This document shows positions 32,967-41,938 of a stretch of DNA of 64,000 nt, piece after piece (position 1 is the first letter of the stretch; each line of letters starts with the position of its first letter). The translations under genes were made by a program, and so were the position numbers. The notes under the pieces were generated by a model. It did no database searches. It was not told where the DNA came from and was given only the letters and a program-made list of their open reading frames with translations. The DNA is from Butyrivibrio sp. VCD2006. Lineage in GTDB: Bacteria; Bacillota; Clostridia; Lachnospirales; Lachnospiraceae. The DNA lies in the NCBI RefSeq assembly GCF_000423925.1, contig NZ_AUIX01000002.1, forward strand, positions 224,813 to 288,812, in the 5' to 3' direction.

Positions 32967-33266
32967 GTGCTTTGTTTTAACGTATAAGTTTTGGAGGTTA
33001 AGGGGAATGAGTAATAGGTGATATTGATTCAGATGCATAATTACAACCAGAGGGGTTGAATCTGCGTTACGTTTTTTCGTAAGGTTTATTTGGTGGCGTG
33101 ATTTTGCCGGACATTAAGCTTTATGGAATGATGAATCATATCAATCTATAGCATTTCGGTATGAAACTTATACTGACATAATATATGCTTGCCATGAGTT
33201 AATTTATGCTATCGTGGCTCTAATAGATTGTAGGATCCGTCTGTGTAACGCAGGCGGATTTTTTCT
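32967..33266 (+). ncRNA. Candidate structured RNA or leader before the MFS transporter
   Basis: The 300-nt region has a predicted promoter and an intrinsic terminator. CAGAT/ATCTG and CAACC/GGTTG form a hairpin at 33030-33064. CAATCTAT (33142) pairs with ATAGATTG (33223) and AGCAT (33150) with ATGCT (33206). CTGCGTTAC (33062-33070) is fully complementary to GTAACGCAG (33245-33253), which overlaps the terminator loop and 3' arm, so two alternative folds are possible. A GGAGGTTAAGGGGAATG at about 32993 opens only a four-codon frame. It matches no riboswitch I recognise; 6S-like RNA is a weak alternative. Confidence 0.5.
33235..33266 (+). terminator. Intrinsic terminator, possibly conditional
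   Basis: ATCCGTCTG (33235-33243) pairs with CAGGCGGAT (33251-33259), allowing one wobble, followed by TTTTTTC. Its 3' arm is also complementary to an upstream segment (33062-33070). It is 155 bases before the MFS transporter start. Confidence 0.8.
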
Positions 33267-33420
33267 TTACCGGGTTTGGAAAACTATAATAAAGGATGAC
33301 AAGTTTATGAGAAGTATATTTATTAAAGGAGAGCCTTAAAAACTGTAGCATTTATAGCACAGTAAATTTTGATAGTATCCCGAAGGATGGGAGTTTAAAT
33401 GACAGTTTTTGGAGGACATC

Positions 33421-34680
33421 ATGGAAGAGAGAACAACTAAAAATCCCTTATGGACCAGGGATTTTACAATAATTACACTTGGCACGGTGGTTTCCATGTT
33501 TGGAAACAGCATGGCCGGTTTTGCCATGAGCCTTATGGTTCTGGACTATACAGGTTCGACGGTTTTGTATGCGATATATCTTATGACATACACAGTTCCG
33601 CAGCTCATTGTGCCTATCATTTCAGGTGCGTTGCTTGATAGATTTTCAAGAAAAAAGATGATATATACGCTGGATTATTTCATGGGTGCACTGTATCTTT
33701 TTGTGGGAATAATGATGACTACAGGGTGGTTTAGTTTCCCTATTTTCGCGCTGTTTACTTTGACGATGGGAACTGTATCCAGCATTTATATGGTTGCATA
33801 TGACAGCTTTTATCCGCTTCTGATCACAGAGGGGAATTATTCCAAGGCGTATTCGATAGCCAGCGTACTTGAGACCATGTCGATGATGATGGTCCCTGTT
33901 GCGACCTTCCTCTATAACCATTTTGGAATCGCACCGCTTATGTTTGTAAACGCTGTATGCTTTATTATTGCAGCGACCTTGGAAAGCATGATCCGCAAGG
34001 AAGAGGACTATATCGATAAGCAGAAGAAGAGCATCGAAGGAGAAAATATGGGACGCTTAGGCCGAATGGTCACCGATATAAAAGAGGGCTTTATGTATCT
34101 TGCGTCAGAGAAGGGACTTCTGGCTGTAGCCATCTATTTCTTCTTCAGCGCCATGGCAGGCGGTGCTTCAAATGTAATATGCCTGCCCTATTATAAGAGT
34201 AACTTTGAAAACGGCGAATATCTTGTACAGCTTGTGTTTGGAATGGCATTTATCGGACGAGCTGTTGGCGGATATTTTCATTACAGAAGAAAGCTTCCGA
34301 CAAAATTCAAATACTACATTGCAATCGGAGTGTACGTAATTATCGGAGTGTTTGAGGGACTATATCTCTACGTTCCTGTTGGCACAGCTATGAAGCTTGC
34401 GTTTATTGTGGGAATAGGCGGAGTTACCAGCTACACCATCAGAATTTCTTCGACCCAGAGCTATGTCCCCGATGAGAAAAAAGGAAGATTCAACGGTGCT
34501 TTCCAGGTGCTTAGCACATCGGGAACCCTTGTGGCTGAGCTTCTTGCCGGAGCGTTGGCTACGCATTTTGACGAGAGGGCGGTTTTGCTTGCGTTTGAAC
34601 TACTGGCAGTGTGCTCTGCGCTTATTATCATCGGCGGAAACAAAAAGTATGTTAAGCCTCTTTACAACAGAGAGATGTAA
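33421..34680 (+). CDS. MFS family transporter
   Basis: The 419-residue protein has about 12 hydrophobic segments. The loop after helix 2 (SGALLDRFSRKKMIYTLDY) matches the MFS G-x-x-x-D-R-x-x-R-K motif. The layout resembles MFS_3/MefE-like or other drug/macrolide exporters, but the substrate is not predictable. The ATG follows GGAGGACATC; an in-frame TTG at 33409 would lie in the ribosome site. The upstream candidate structured RNA with terminator may regulate it. Confidence 0.88.
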   Translation: MEERTTKNPLWTRDFTIITLGTVVSMFGNSMAGFAMSLMVLDYTGSTVLYAIYLMTYTVPQLIVPIISGALLDRFSRKKMIYTLDYFMGALYLFVGIMMTTGWFSFPIFALFTLTMGTVSSIYMVAYDSFYPLLITEGNYSKAYSIASVLETMSMMMVPVATFLYNHFGIAPLMFVNAVCFIIAATLESMIRKEEDYIDKQKKSIEGENMGRLGRMVTDIKEGFMYLASEKGLLAVAIYFFFSAMAGGASNVICLPYYKSNFENGEYLVQLVFGMAFIGRAVGGYFHYRRKLPTKFKYYIAIGVYVIIGVFEGLYLYVPVGTAMKLAFIVGIGGVTSYTIRISSTQSYVPDEKKGRFNGAFQVLSTSGTLVAELLAGALATHFDERAVLLAFELLAVCSALIIIGGNKKYVKPLYNREM

Positions 34681-34773
34681 TTTGTTGAAATGTCTCCATG
34701 GGTCGGCTAGTATAGAATATACAAGCTTTGAGCGATTTAACTGATTTTTAGCGAGACTAAGGAGGAAAATGAT

Positions 34774-35118
34774 ATGCCATTTATTGATTCTAAGGTAAGC
34801 GTAAAGACAACTCCCGAGCAGAGAAAAGAGCTTAAGGAGAGACTCGGACAGGCGATTGCACTTATCCCCGGAAAGAGTGAGAGCTGGCTCATGCTGGACA
34901 TTGAGGATGAGCACAACATGTATTTCAGAGGCGAAAATGATCAGCCTACAGCGTTTATAGCAGTTAATGTCTATGGAGATCCAAACCCTGCTGCATTCAG
35001 TAAGATGACAGCTGAGGTTACCAAGATCTATGGCGAAGTACTTGGCATCGCTCCTGATCACATGTATATCAGATATGCTGCTACAAAAGACTGGGGCTGG
35101 AACGGAAGCAACTTTTAA
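34774..35118 (+). CDS. Tautomerase/MIF family protein
   Basis: The 114-residue protein starts MPFIDSKVSVKTTPEQRKEL, so removal of the Met would expose the catalytic Pro-1. The middle WLMLDIEDEHNMYFRGENDQ and the end IYGEVLGIAPDHMYIRYA, then WGWNGSNF, are typical of MIF/phenylpyruvate tautomerase-like proteins. The family catalyses keto-enol tautomerisation; a cellular role here is not known. AAGGAGGAAAATGAT precedes the ATG. It ends before a shared terminator. Confidence 0.9.
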   Translation: MPFIDSKVSVKTTPEQRKELKERLGQAIALIPGKSESWLMLDIEDEHNMYFRGENDQPTAFIAVNVYGDPNPAAFSKMTAEVTKIYGEVLGIAPDHMYIRYAATKDWGWNGSNF

Positions 35119-35210
35119 ATATATGCCCGGTTTCTGTATTTTAGTAGGTATTTTGGCATGTTACAGAAGGATTTTGAGGCAAGTTTTTAAATTAATAGCT
35201 GATTAAACAG

Positions 35211-35249
35211 ATTTGGTAGGTACTTTTCATAAAAAGATACCTACCAAAT
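35211..35249. terminator. Bidirectional intrinsic terminator
   Basis: ATTTGGTAGGTA (35211) pairs with TACCTACCAAAT (35238), with an inner CTTTT/AAAAG and T-rich flanks on both sides. It separates the plus-strand tautomerase gene from the minus-strand SGNH gene and can serve both. Confidence 0.88.
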
Positions 35250-35265
35250 TTTATATTATGGATGT

Positions 35266-36303
35266 TTATTTATTTTTGTTTTTCTCTAAATTCTTTTCCT
35301 TTGCATCAAGCATCATTTCTTCCGTAACTTTGATGCTCTCATCCCATGAGCTGTAGCGCTCATCACCTCTGTGATCTTCAATTCTGTCACTATATCTCTC
35401 AAAAAGCTGAGCGGCAAAAAACTCTGTAAACTTGCAGCTTCCTTCATAATTTAAGTGAGAGTAGTCATTGAAATCAGTTTCAAAATCAAGTCCTATGTCA
35501 TCGTAATTGAAATTCATGTTCATGAATTCAATCCCATTTTCATCAGCAATCTGGCTGATTCTGTTGTAGGTCAGCATGTCCTTATCATCTGCGATATACG
35601 GTGCGACTATGAAAAAAAGCTCAACATCGTTTTTCTTTGCTAGGTCGATGATCTTCATAAGATATTTTTCTGACTTAGGTGTGAGGTCATCGGCGATGGT
35701 TTCGGTGAGCACAGGTCTGTCCTGGGGGAGAACTGCGCAGTAAGGTGTGTAGCCCTTAAAGGATGCGAGGTCTTCCTTTCCAAATAACGCCGCAAAATCT
35801 TCATCTGTAAGCTCTTCATATCTGTTGTGATAGGTGAAAAAATCAGGAGTGTAATCATCCATCCGGCCAATGGCACAGCTTGTCACAAAGAGCTTAAGCT
35901 TGTTTAGCGAAGGGCGAAGTCCCTGCAGATTCTCATATAAAAAGTCGTACTGGTAGTCATCCTTATAGCGGGCAACAGAGTAAAAATCCAGAACAGCAAC
36001 CTTGGGTTTCTGGGTTTTCAATGCTTCCCTGAAGTAGTAATAGGTCTGCCACATGGTCTGCTCGGCAGCGCTGAAATCAAATGTCGCCATGCCATAGTTT
36101 TCCCACAAAAGCGCAGTGTTCACATCGCAGTGAATATGGCTTGAGCCGAGCATGAGGACATCAATGGAATCCTTTGGCTGCTCGTAGAAGCTCCTTGCCT
36201 GATTGATGCCGTGTATGGACTTTTCTGAAAGCAGTCTGTCAAGAAACACCATGGTGATGATGAAGAGGATGACAAACGCTGCATAGGTTAGTATTTTTTT
36301 CAT
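35266..36303 (-). CDS. SGNH-hydrolase-like / AlgX-DltD-type protein
   Basis: The 345-residue protein has an N-terminal membrane anchor (MKKILTYAAFVILFIITMVF). A domain with VLMLGSSHIHCDVNTAL (GSSH, about residue 50) and a late NDYSHLNYEGSCKF (D-x-x-H) gives the SGNH catalytic pair. Such proteins act outside the membrane with a neighbouring MBOAT acyltransferase, adding or moving O-acetyl groups on glycans. The start is placed at the MKK anchor after GAGGTTTTAACC; a longer frame from 36360 is possible. The MBOAT gene precedes it by 85 bases and is probably co-transcribed. Confidence 0.82.
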   Translation of the reverse strand: MKKILTYAAFVILFIITMVFLDRLLSEKSIHGINQARSFYEQPKDSIDVLMLGSSHIHCDVNTALLWENYGMATFDFSAAEQTMWQTYYYFREALKTQKPKVAVLDFYSVARYKDDYQYDFLYENLQGLRPSLNKLKLFVTSCAIGRMDDYTPDFFTYHNRYEELTDEDFAALFGKEDLASFKGYTPYCAVLPQDRPVLTETIADDLTPKSEKYLMKIIDLAKKNDVELFFIVAPYIADDKDMLTYNRISQIADENGIEFMNMNFNYDDIGLDFETDFNDYSHLNYEGSCKFTEFFAAQLFERYSDRIEDHRGDERYSSWDESIKVTEEMMLDAKEKNLEKNKNK

Positions 36304-36388
36304 TATGGTTAAAACCTCAAAATTCGTTATGAAAAGCACAAGCAGTTTAGGCCGGTGCAAACCTTACAGATAGTACAAATCAAATAAA

Positions 36389-37822
36389 TCAGAAATCCAT
36401 ATACATGAATCCGATTACCTGCTCCGACGATCCGTAAACACCGTATACGAGAAGCAGTACAAGCAGAACGTAAAATAAGAGGAGTCTTATAGGAAGTGAT
36501 AAGTTTGCCAGAAGCACCGGGAAATCCTGCTTTTTAACACTTGAAAATACATCCATGACTATCATGACGATTACGGCAATGATCATTATATATAGCTGGA
36601 AATTGCTCATTTCAAGAAGCTCCAGCTCTTTAGTCCAGCTGTAATCAATGTCGTTTCCAAGGAACATGTACTTTATATATCTAAGTGCACTTGAGAGACT
36701 TCCTGAACCGAACAGAACCCAGGCCAATGAAACGCTGCAGAAAACCAGAATCCTTCTGACTATTTTCATTACCCTGGCATCCCATACATGGAATGTGTCT
36801 AAAAGGTTATCAGCAACCGAGAGGAAACCGTGCATTAGTCCCCATGCCACAAAATTAAGACCATTTCCATGCCAAAGTCCGCAGACAAGGAAAACCACCA
36901 CGGTGTTTAAGTGCTTCCGCAGAGTACCTTTTCTGTTTCCGCCAAGAGGAATGTAGATATAATCCTTCAGCCAGTTGCTAAGAGAAATGTGCCATCTTCG
37001 CCAAAAGTCAGACATACTTTTTGCTGTGTAAGGCGCTTTGAAATTCTGCGTGAGTTTTATTCCAAACAGTGATGCGAAACCGATAGCAATTGAAGAATAT
37101 CCTGCAAAGTCAGTGTAGATCTGCAGGGTATACATGAGACTTCCAAAAAGGAGTGCTTTTCTTGAATGAAAGTCGGGATTCTCAAGAAGTATAGCGGTAT
37201 ATTTTGCAAATCTGTTTGCGAGAATAAGCTTCATACAAAATCCGTAGAGGATGTAGGAAAAGCTGAGGGTCAGACTTTCCTCATTTATAAATTTCCTGTT
37301 ACATACATACTCTTTTTGTGAAAAGAAGTCTTCAGCCCTTTCGATAGGTCCGCTGATAAATTTCATGAAAAGTGACTGGTAAATAATGAAATCCACAGGA
37401 GAAGGAAAATGCTTAACTTTTCCTGTTTTTACATCAACTATGAAGCTGATTGACTGAAAAACGTAGTATGAAAAACCAAGAGGGAGTACCAGAAAGAAAA
37501 GACTTCCGGGGAGCTTGCCTCTTGCATTTAAGAGATCTCCGAATTTGAAAACAGTAAGAGACAGTGCACAAACAAGCACTCCGAAAACTGTAAGAGCAAG
37601 GGAAAGCTTACTGTTTTTTTCTCGATTAGAGTGGATAACTTTGCCAATGATATAAGCAAAAGCTGAAGTGGCAAGCATTACTGCGGCAGCAAAACCGCTG
37701 ATATGTGTCACATAGAAAAGGCTTACGAAAGCGAGGACCAGGGGCCTTAGCTTTGGCGTAGCAAGATAAAAAAGTATAAGTGAACCTACTAGAAACACAA
37801 GCGTTGTGAATTCAAATGTCAT
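36389..37822 (-). CDS. MBOAT family O-acyltransferase
   Basis: The 477-residue protein has about 11 hydrophobic segments. The MBOAT core contains FSYYVFQSISFIVDVKTGK, GPIERAEDFF, TDFAGYSSIAIGFASLFGI, WRRWHISLSNWLKDYIYIPL and VCGLWHGNGLNFVAWGLMHG, which holds the invariant catalytic histidine of GLWHG. This is the AlgI/DltB/PatA type, which brings an acyl group across the membrane to an SGNH partner. The target (exopolysaccharide, teichoic acid or peptidoglycan) cannot be told. GGGGAGATGGT precedes the ATG. Confidence 0.93.
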   Translation of the reverse strand: MTFEFTTLVFLVGSLILFYLATPKLRPLVLAFVSLFYVTHISGFAAAVMLATSAFAYIIGKVIHSNREKNSKLSLALTVFGVLVCALSLTVFKFGDLLNARGKLPGSLFFLVLPLGFSYYVFQSISFIVDVKTGKVKHFPSPVDFIIYQSLFMKFISGPIERAEDFFSQKEYVCNRKFINEESLTLSFSYILYGFCMKLILANRFAKYTAILLENPDFHSRKALLFGSLMYTLQIYTDFAGYSSIAIGFASLFGIKLTQNFKAPYTAKSMSDFWRRWHISLSNWLKDYIYIPLGGNRKGTLRKHLNTVVVFLVCGLWHGNGLNFVAWGLMHGFLSVADNLLDTFHVWDARVMKIVRRILVFCSVSLAWVLFGSGSLSSALRYIKYMFLGNDIDYSWTKELELLEMSNFQLYIMIIAVIVMIVMDVFSSVKKQDFPVLLANLSLPIRLLLFYVLLVLLLVYGVYGSSEQVIGFMYMDF

Positions 37823-37904
37823 ACCATCTCCCCAAACATTTTTGTGACTTTAAGTATATAAAGTAGCTGCAAGTTTGTTTGAATATGCCTCCCCCAAAAA
37901 AGGA

Positions 37905-38603
37905 TTACTTTCTGCGTTTGTTTGTCTTGGTGCTTTTTCGTGCAGTAGGCGCCTTTTTTGATCCGGATTGCTTTTGGGTTCTGGATGCTTTTGAAGCTTT
38001 AGTGGCTTTTGCTGCGGACTTCACTTTTTTATCTGAAGCTTTCTTTTTCGCTACGCTGTAGCCGAATTTTCCAAGCTTTTCACCCAGTGAGAAATACTCG
38101 CCGTGGGAGTATGCGATAAGGTCGGCCTTCTTAAGGTCGAATCTATTCCTTTCGTCCAAATATCTGTCATCGACATCGACACACATTACCTCTGCGATGA
38201 ACAAGTCGTGAGTTCCAAGTTCAACTATCTGCTTTACCTTGCACTCTATATTTACAGGGCTCTCGAGAATTCCGGGTGCACTGATCTTATTTGACTTCTG
38301 AGGTGTGAGATTCATCTCTTTGAATTTGTCAAAATCTCTGCCGGATCTGACACCGCACCAGTCAGTAGCTTTCACAAGTTTTCTGTTTGTGAGGTTTACA
38401 ACAAATTCACCTGTCTCCTTTATGATGTCATAAGAATAGCGCTCTTTTCGTACGGAAATAGAAAGCATGGCCGGAGAACTGCAGATGTTACCTGCCCATG
38501 CAACTGTTATGATATTTGGAACTTCACCTTCCCTTTGGCAGCTTACCATCACTGCGGGAATGGGATAGAGCATGTTTCCGGGTTGCCATATTTCTTTTGC
38601 CAT
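37905..38603 (-). CDS. Flavin reductase family protein with a lysine/alanine-rich tail
   Basis: The 232-residue protein is in the FMN-binding split-barrel flavoreductase family. MAKEIWQPGNMLYPIPAVMV is followed by IITVAWAGNICSSPAMLSIS, a substrate/FMN region, and VRKERYSYDIIKETGEFVVN. Residues about 185-232 form a highly basic Lys/Ala/Ser/Thr tail (KKASDKKVKSAAKATKASKA and so on) that is not part of the family fold and resembles histone H1-like tails. The start is at the ATG with AGGAG; longer frames would add non-family residues. It is transcribed divergently from the surface-protein gene. Confidence 0.85.
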   Translation of the reverse strand: MAKEIWQPGNMLYPIPAVMVSCQREGEVPNIITVAWAGNICSSPAMLSISVRKERYSYDIIKETGEFVVNLTNRKLVKATDWCGVRSGRDFDKFKEMNLTPQKSNKISAPGILESPVNIECKVKQIVELGTHDLFIAEVMCVDVDDRYLDERNRFDLKKADLIAYSHGEYFSLGEKLGKFGYSVAKKKASDKKVKSAAKATKASKASRTQKQSGSKKAPTARKSTKTNKRRK

Positions 38604-38844
38604 GATTACTCCTGTCTTATTTCTCATAAAGTTGAAACAGGGTTCAATAGATAATCGTTTTTTACTGATAGAATGAACCGCTGTACTAACAAATATACCA
38701 TTTCTTGACACCATAAGGAAAGGAAAAATCTGCTGTGGTCACGGAGCACCTCATAATAGCTTTTTTGGTTGCTTTTAGGGCTAAAAACCTTTAAAATTAA
38801 AGTGTTTTAGTTTTGCTTTTTGTATTCTTTATGAGGGATTTGTT

Positions 38845-40794
38845 TTGAAGGGGCATATATTAGAAAAAATAAGCAGTACAGCTGTGATACTCAGTATCAT
38901 TACGGCTACCGTTACAGCAAGTGCGGCAGACATTTTGCCTGCATGTGCAATGGAGGTATCTTCTGGGGATTCTGAAAGTCAATTTGAAACTCCGGAGGAA
39001 GAGATTGCAAGCGAGCCTGTGAGTGCTGAGGTCGATGAAGTGAAGACGGAAGTTGAGACAGCTTCTGAGACGCAGACAGAGATTGTTGCGGATTCTCCCA
39101 GGGAAGCCGAAGCACCAACAGAAGCAGAAACACCGGCAGAAGTCGAAGCACCGGCAGAAGCAGAAACACCGGCAGAAGTTGAAGCGCCTGCAGAAGCAGA
39201 AACACCTGCAGAATCCGAAGCACAACCGGATGTGCAGATTGCTTCGCCTGTAATCGTTTCAGCAATCAATGTCACGGGTACAACTTCACCCGTCGTTTAT
39301 GACGGACAGGAGCACAGCTTTGTGGTGACACTTGCTACTGAGGGCGCGGATGCTGATGGAAAAGTCTATAGTATTTCCGGAGCTGAAGGTGCTGCAACTG
39401 TAAGCGTTACTGCTAAAAATGTATCTCAGAACACTTTTGAGATCACTGATTTAACAGGAATAACTGTGACTTCGGATGGGACAACAGCGGTTACTCCTGC
39501 ATCGCTTATTGTAAGTGCTGACGTCATCACTAAGAGAGACGTCACATTACAGTCAATGAACCTTGTAAAAACATACGATGGAAACCCGCTTGAGAATGGA
39601 GAGACTCCACTGGCAGATGAGACCGGATGGGTCAGTGGTGAAGGCGCTTATTACACCTTTACAGGCAGCAGAACAGCCATCGGAACAGGAATAAATGAGT
39701 TTACGATCGTCTCTGCAAAAGAGGGTACCGATCTTAACAACTACAATATCAATTACATCTTCGGCGCGATCACTGTTGTTGAGAGACTTGATGCTCAGAA
39801 ATACATCATCACGGTCGAGGCAGTGAGCACTACGGCCAAGTACTCGGGAAAAGATCAGACAGTCACAGGATACGTCCTTGAAGGAAGAAGTGATTCCGAG
39901 TTTCGGGTAAACGGAAGCGGAGATGCCTCACAGGTTCTCTCTGTAATAATCGGCAATGCGACCTTTACGGTAACCGGCATTGCTGCAACTGCTACCGGTA
40001 AAAACGCCGGGACGTATTCGGTTAATATAACAGGGACACCTGTAATCAGAGATGCTGAGGGCAATGATGTTACAAACCAGTTTGTGTTTGAATTTAAGCC
40101 CGGCAAATTTGAGATTGAAAAGAGACATGTAATTCTCACTTCTGCAAGCCTTACTAAGAAGTATCACAATAAGACAATCAAGAAGCACAGCGTTACCGTT
40201 TCAGGTGACGGCTTTGCTGAAGGGGAAGGCGCGACCTACGAGTTTACAGGAAAACAGAAAGAAGTAGGACAGAGCTACAATTATTTCACATACAAGCTTA
40301 ATGAAGGTACACTCGCAGATAACTACGATATTGAGAAGGTTCCCGGAATTCTTAAGGTTAAGAAGCCTGATGATATAGCTATAAATGAGACAGGTAATAA
40401 TAATTCTTCAGGCAATGGTAGCAGTAATGAGTCACAGGCCTCTAATAATACGCAGACTACAGAATCTGAAAATAATAATGCTGCAGGCACAAATCATGTG
40501 ACTGACAGTAGTTCGGCAGCAAGTAGTGCTTCAGGTGGAAATGCAGCTGTTTTACCTACTCCTGCATCCACTATAGAAGGCGCTGGTCAGGCTGACGGAC
40601 AGAGCGTTCTCGGTGCCAAAAGAGGTGATGTTACAGTAGATATTGCCAATCCTCAAAAAGAATCCGTTCTTGGAGCCAGAAGGGCATCTACGGATGATGA
40701 GACTAATATTGAAGGCCACATAATGATATTTGCCGCTGCAATAGCTTTTATGGCAGCGCTAAAAATAAAAAGGAACAAGAGAATTAAAAGATGA
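38845..40794 (+). CDS. Surface protein with repeats and C-terminal membrane anchor
   Basis: The 649-residue protein probably starts at TTG (GAGGG upstream). It has an N-terminal signal-like helix (ISSTAVILSIITATVTASAA) and an acidic Glu/Pro/Ala stretch with 12-residue EAETPAEVEAPA repeats (about residues 87-128). Three Ig-like MBG-type domains follow (for example SLTKKYHNKTIKKHSVTV and LADNYDIEKVPGILKVKK), then a Ser/Asn-rich linker. The end has two VLGAKR/VLGARR motifs, a final hydrophobic helix (HIMIFAAAIAFMAALKI) and KRNKRIKR. That end is common in Lachnospiraceae surface proteins. Its function is unknown, perhaps adhesion or scaffolding. Confidence 0.8.
   Translation: MKGHILEKISSTAVILSIITATVTASAADILPACAMEVSSGDSESQFETPEEEIASEPVSAEVDEVKTEVETASETQTEIVADSPREAEAPTEAETPAEVEAPAEAETPAEVEAPAEAETPAESEAQPDVQIASPVIVSAINVTGTTSPVVYDGQEHSFVVTLATEGADADGKVYSISGAEGAATVSVTAKNVSQNTFEITDLTGITVTSDGTTAVTPASLIVSADVITKRDVTLQSMNLVKTYDGNPLENGETPLADETGWVSGEGAYYTFTGSRTAIGTGINEFTIVSAKEGTDLNNYNINYIFGAITVVERLDAQKYIITVEAVSTTAKYSGKDQTVTGYVLEGRSDSEFRVNGSGDASQVLSVIIGNATFTVTGIAATATGKNAGTYSVNITGTPVIRDAEGNDVTNQFVFEFKPGKFEIEKRHVILTSASLTKKYHNKTIKKHSVTVSGDGFAEGEGATYEFTGKQKEVGQSYNYFTYKLNEGTLADNYDIEKVPGILKVKKPDDIAINETGNNNSSGNGSSNESQASNNTQTTESENNNAAGTNHVTDSSSAASSASGGNAAVLPTPASTIEGAGQADGQSVLGAKRGDVTVDIANPQKESVLGARRASTDDETNIEGHIMIFAAAIAFMAALKIKRNKRIKR
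39102..39222 (+). repeat. 36-bp coding tandem repeats
   Basis: The unit GAAGCAGAAACACCGGCAGA + AGTCGAAGCACCGGCA (36 bases, 12 codons) occurs about three times in frame, with a shorter first and last copy. Copy number could vary by slippage and change the length of the stalk region. Confidence 0.8.
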
Positions 40795-41243
40795 CTGATT
40801 CAGAATCACGTATTTATGGGAAAAATTTAATTTGTGTATGTGTCAATGAAGCATCGGAGAGAGATATAAACGGTGTTTTATGGACACCCTATGAAGAGGA
40901 TCCGCTTCCGTTTGCCAGCGGCTTTGAAATGATAATGCTGATGGACAGACTCTATGACAACTGGGACTTTCCGCAGCGTACTACCTCTTACAGAACCTTT
41001 GGACAGAAGGACAAGACGAGGGATTATCACAATCCCAACTCTATCAGAAAGAGAGAACCGATAAGAAGCCTTAAAACATACAGAGGCGAGAAGGCTACAT
41101 TTTTAGTACAGGTTAAGTTCAGACAAAACAGTACCTGGCAGGGTCAGATATTGTGGTCTGAAAAGAAGAAGAACGTTCATTTCAGAAGCGCACTTGAGCT
41201 GTTAAAGCTTATGAACAGTGCACTTGAACAGGTTGGGGAATAA
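40791..41243 (+). CDS. Conserved protein of unknown function
   Basis: The 150-residue protein overlaps the surface-protein stop by four bases (ATGA), so coupling is likely. The C-terminal half has FLVQVKFRQNSTWQGQILWS, VHFRSALELLKLMNSALEQ, a pattern I recall from Lachnospiraceae proteins that carry a Q-N-(S/A)-T-W-Q-G-x-(V/I)-x-W motif, with no known function. There is no signal peptide or membrane helix. Confidence 0.75.
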   Translation: MTDSESRIYGKNLICVCVNEASERDINGVLWTPYEEDPLPFASGFEMIMLMDRLYDNWDFPQRTTSYRTFGQKDKTRDYHNPNSIRKREPIRSLKTYRGEKATFLVQVKFRQNSTWQGQILWSEKKKNVHFRSALELLKLMNSALEQVGE

Positions 41244-41292
41244 GAATTAGTCCGGGAGGCTTTTGCTTTTCGGACTTTTTGGTGTGTGTTTA

Positions 41293-41928
41293 ATGACGAA
41301 AAAACAACTTGCCCTTGAAGTAATTGAGAGATTGAAAAAAGAATATCCGGATGCGGACTGTACGCTCGACTATAGTGAGGCATGGCAGCTACTTGTGAGT
41401 GTAAGACTGGCAGCACAGTGCACTGATGCCAGAGTCGATCAGACAACTCCTCTTTTGTATGAAAAATTTCCCACGGTCGAGGCTCTTGCAGCTGCAGATC
41501 CAAGTGAGATAGAGGAAATCGTCCGTCCCTGCGGCCTTGGCAAATCCAAGGCAAGGGACATAAGTGCGTGCATGAAGGTGCTGCATGAGAAATATAACGA
41601 CAATGTCCCGGATAATATGGAAGAGCTTCTTGCACTTCCGGGAGTTGGCAGGAAAAGTGCCAACCTTGTACTTGGTGATGTTTTCGGAAAACCGGCTATT
41701 GTCACGGACACCCATTGCATAAGACTGTGCAATATGATCGGACTTGTTAATGACTTAAAGGACCCGGCCAAGGTAGAAAAGGAACTTTGGAAAATAATTC
41801 CTCCTGAGGAAGGAAACAGCCTTTGCCACAGATTTGTGTGGCATGGCAGAGCCGTATGTGTTGCCAGAAGACCTGCATGTGACAAGTGCTGTCTCAAGGA
41901 TATCTGCAAGTACGGTAAAAAGATATAG
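41293..41928 (+). CDS. nth: Endonuclease III
   Basis: The 211-residue DNA glycosylase/AP lyase removes oxidised pyrimidines in base-excision repair. The HhH motif with catalytic lysine is ALPGVGRKSANLVLGDVFG, followed by the catalytic aspartate region VTDTHCIRLCNMIGL. The C-terminal four-cysteine [4Fe-4S] loop is complete (C-x6-C-x2-C-x5-C in CVARRPACDKCCLKDIC, where one extra Cys also occurs). An ATG at 41293 with no clear ribosome site is chosen to fit the family start MTKKQLALEVIERL; a TTG at 41263 is upstream. The gene has the usual length. Confidence 0.95.
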   Translation: MTKKQLALEVIERLKKEYPDADCTLDYSEAWQLLVSVRLAAQCTDARVDQTTPLLYEKFPTVEALAAADPSEIEEIVRPCGLGKSKARDISACMKVLHEKYNDNVPDNMEELLALPGVGRKSANLVLGDVFGKPAIVTDTHCIRLCNMIGLVNDLKDPAKVEKELWKIIPPEEGNSLCHRFVWHGRAVCVARRPACDKCCLKDICKYGKKI

Positions 41929-41938
41929 GAGCTATTTT

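Noticed and set aside
39053..39275. Overlapping open frames on both strands in the surface-protein gene
   Set aside because: They arise from the 36-bp coding repeats and have low-complexity translations on every frame. Only the 38845 frame has a signal peptide and domains.
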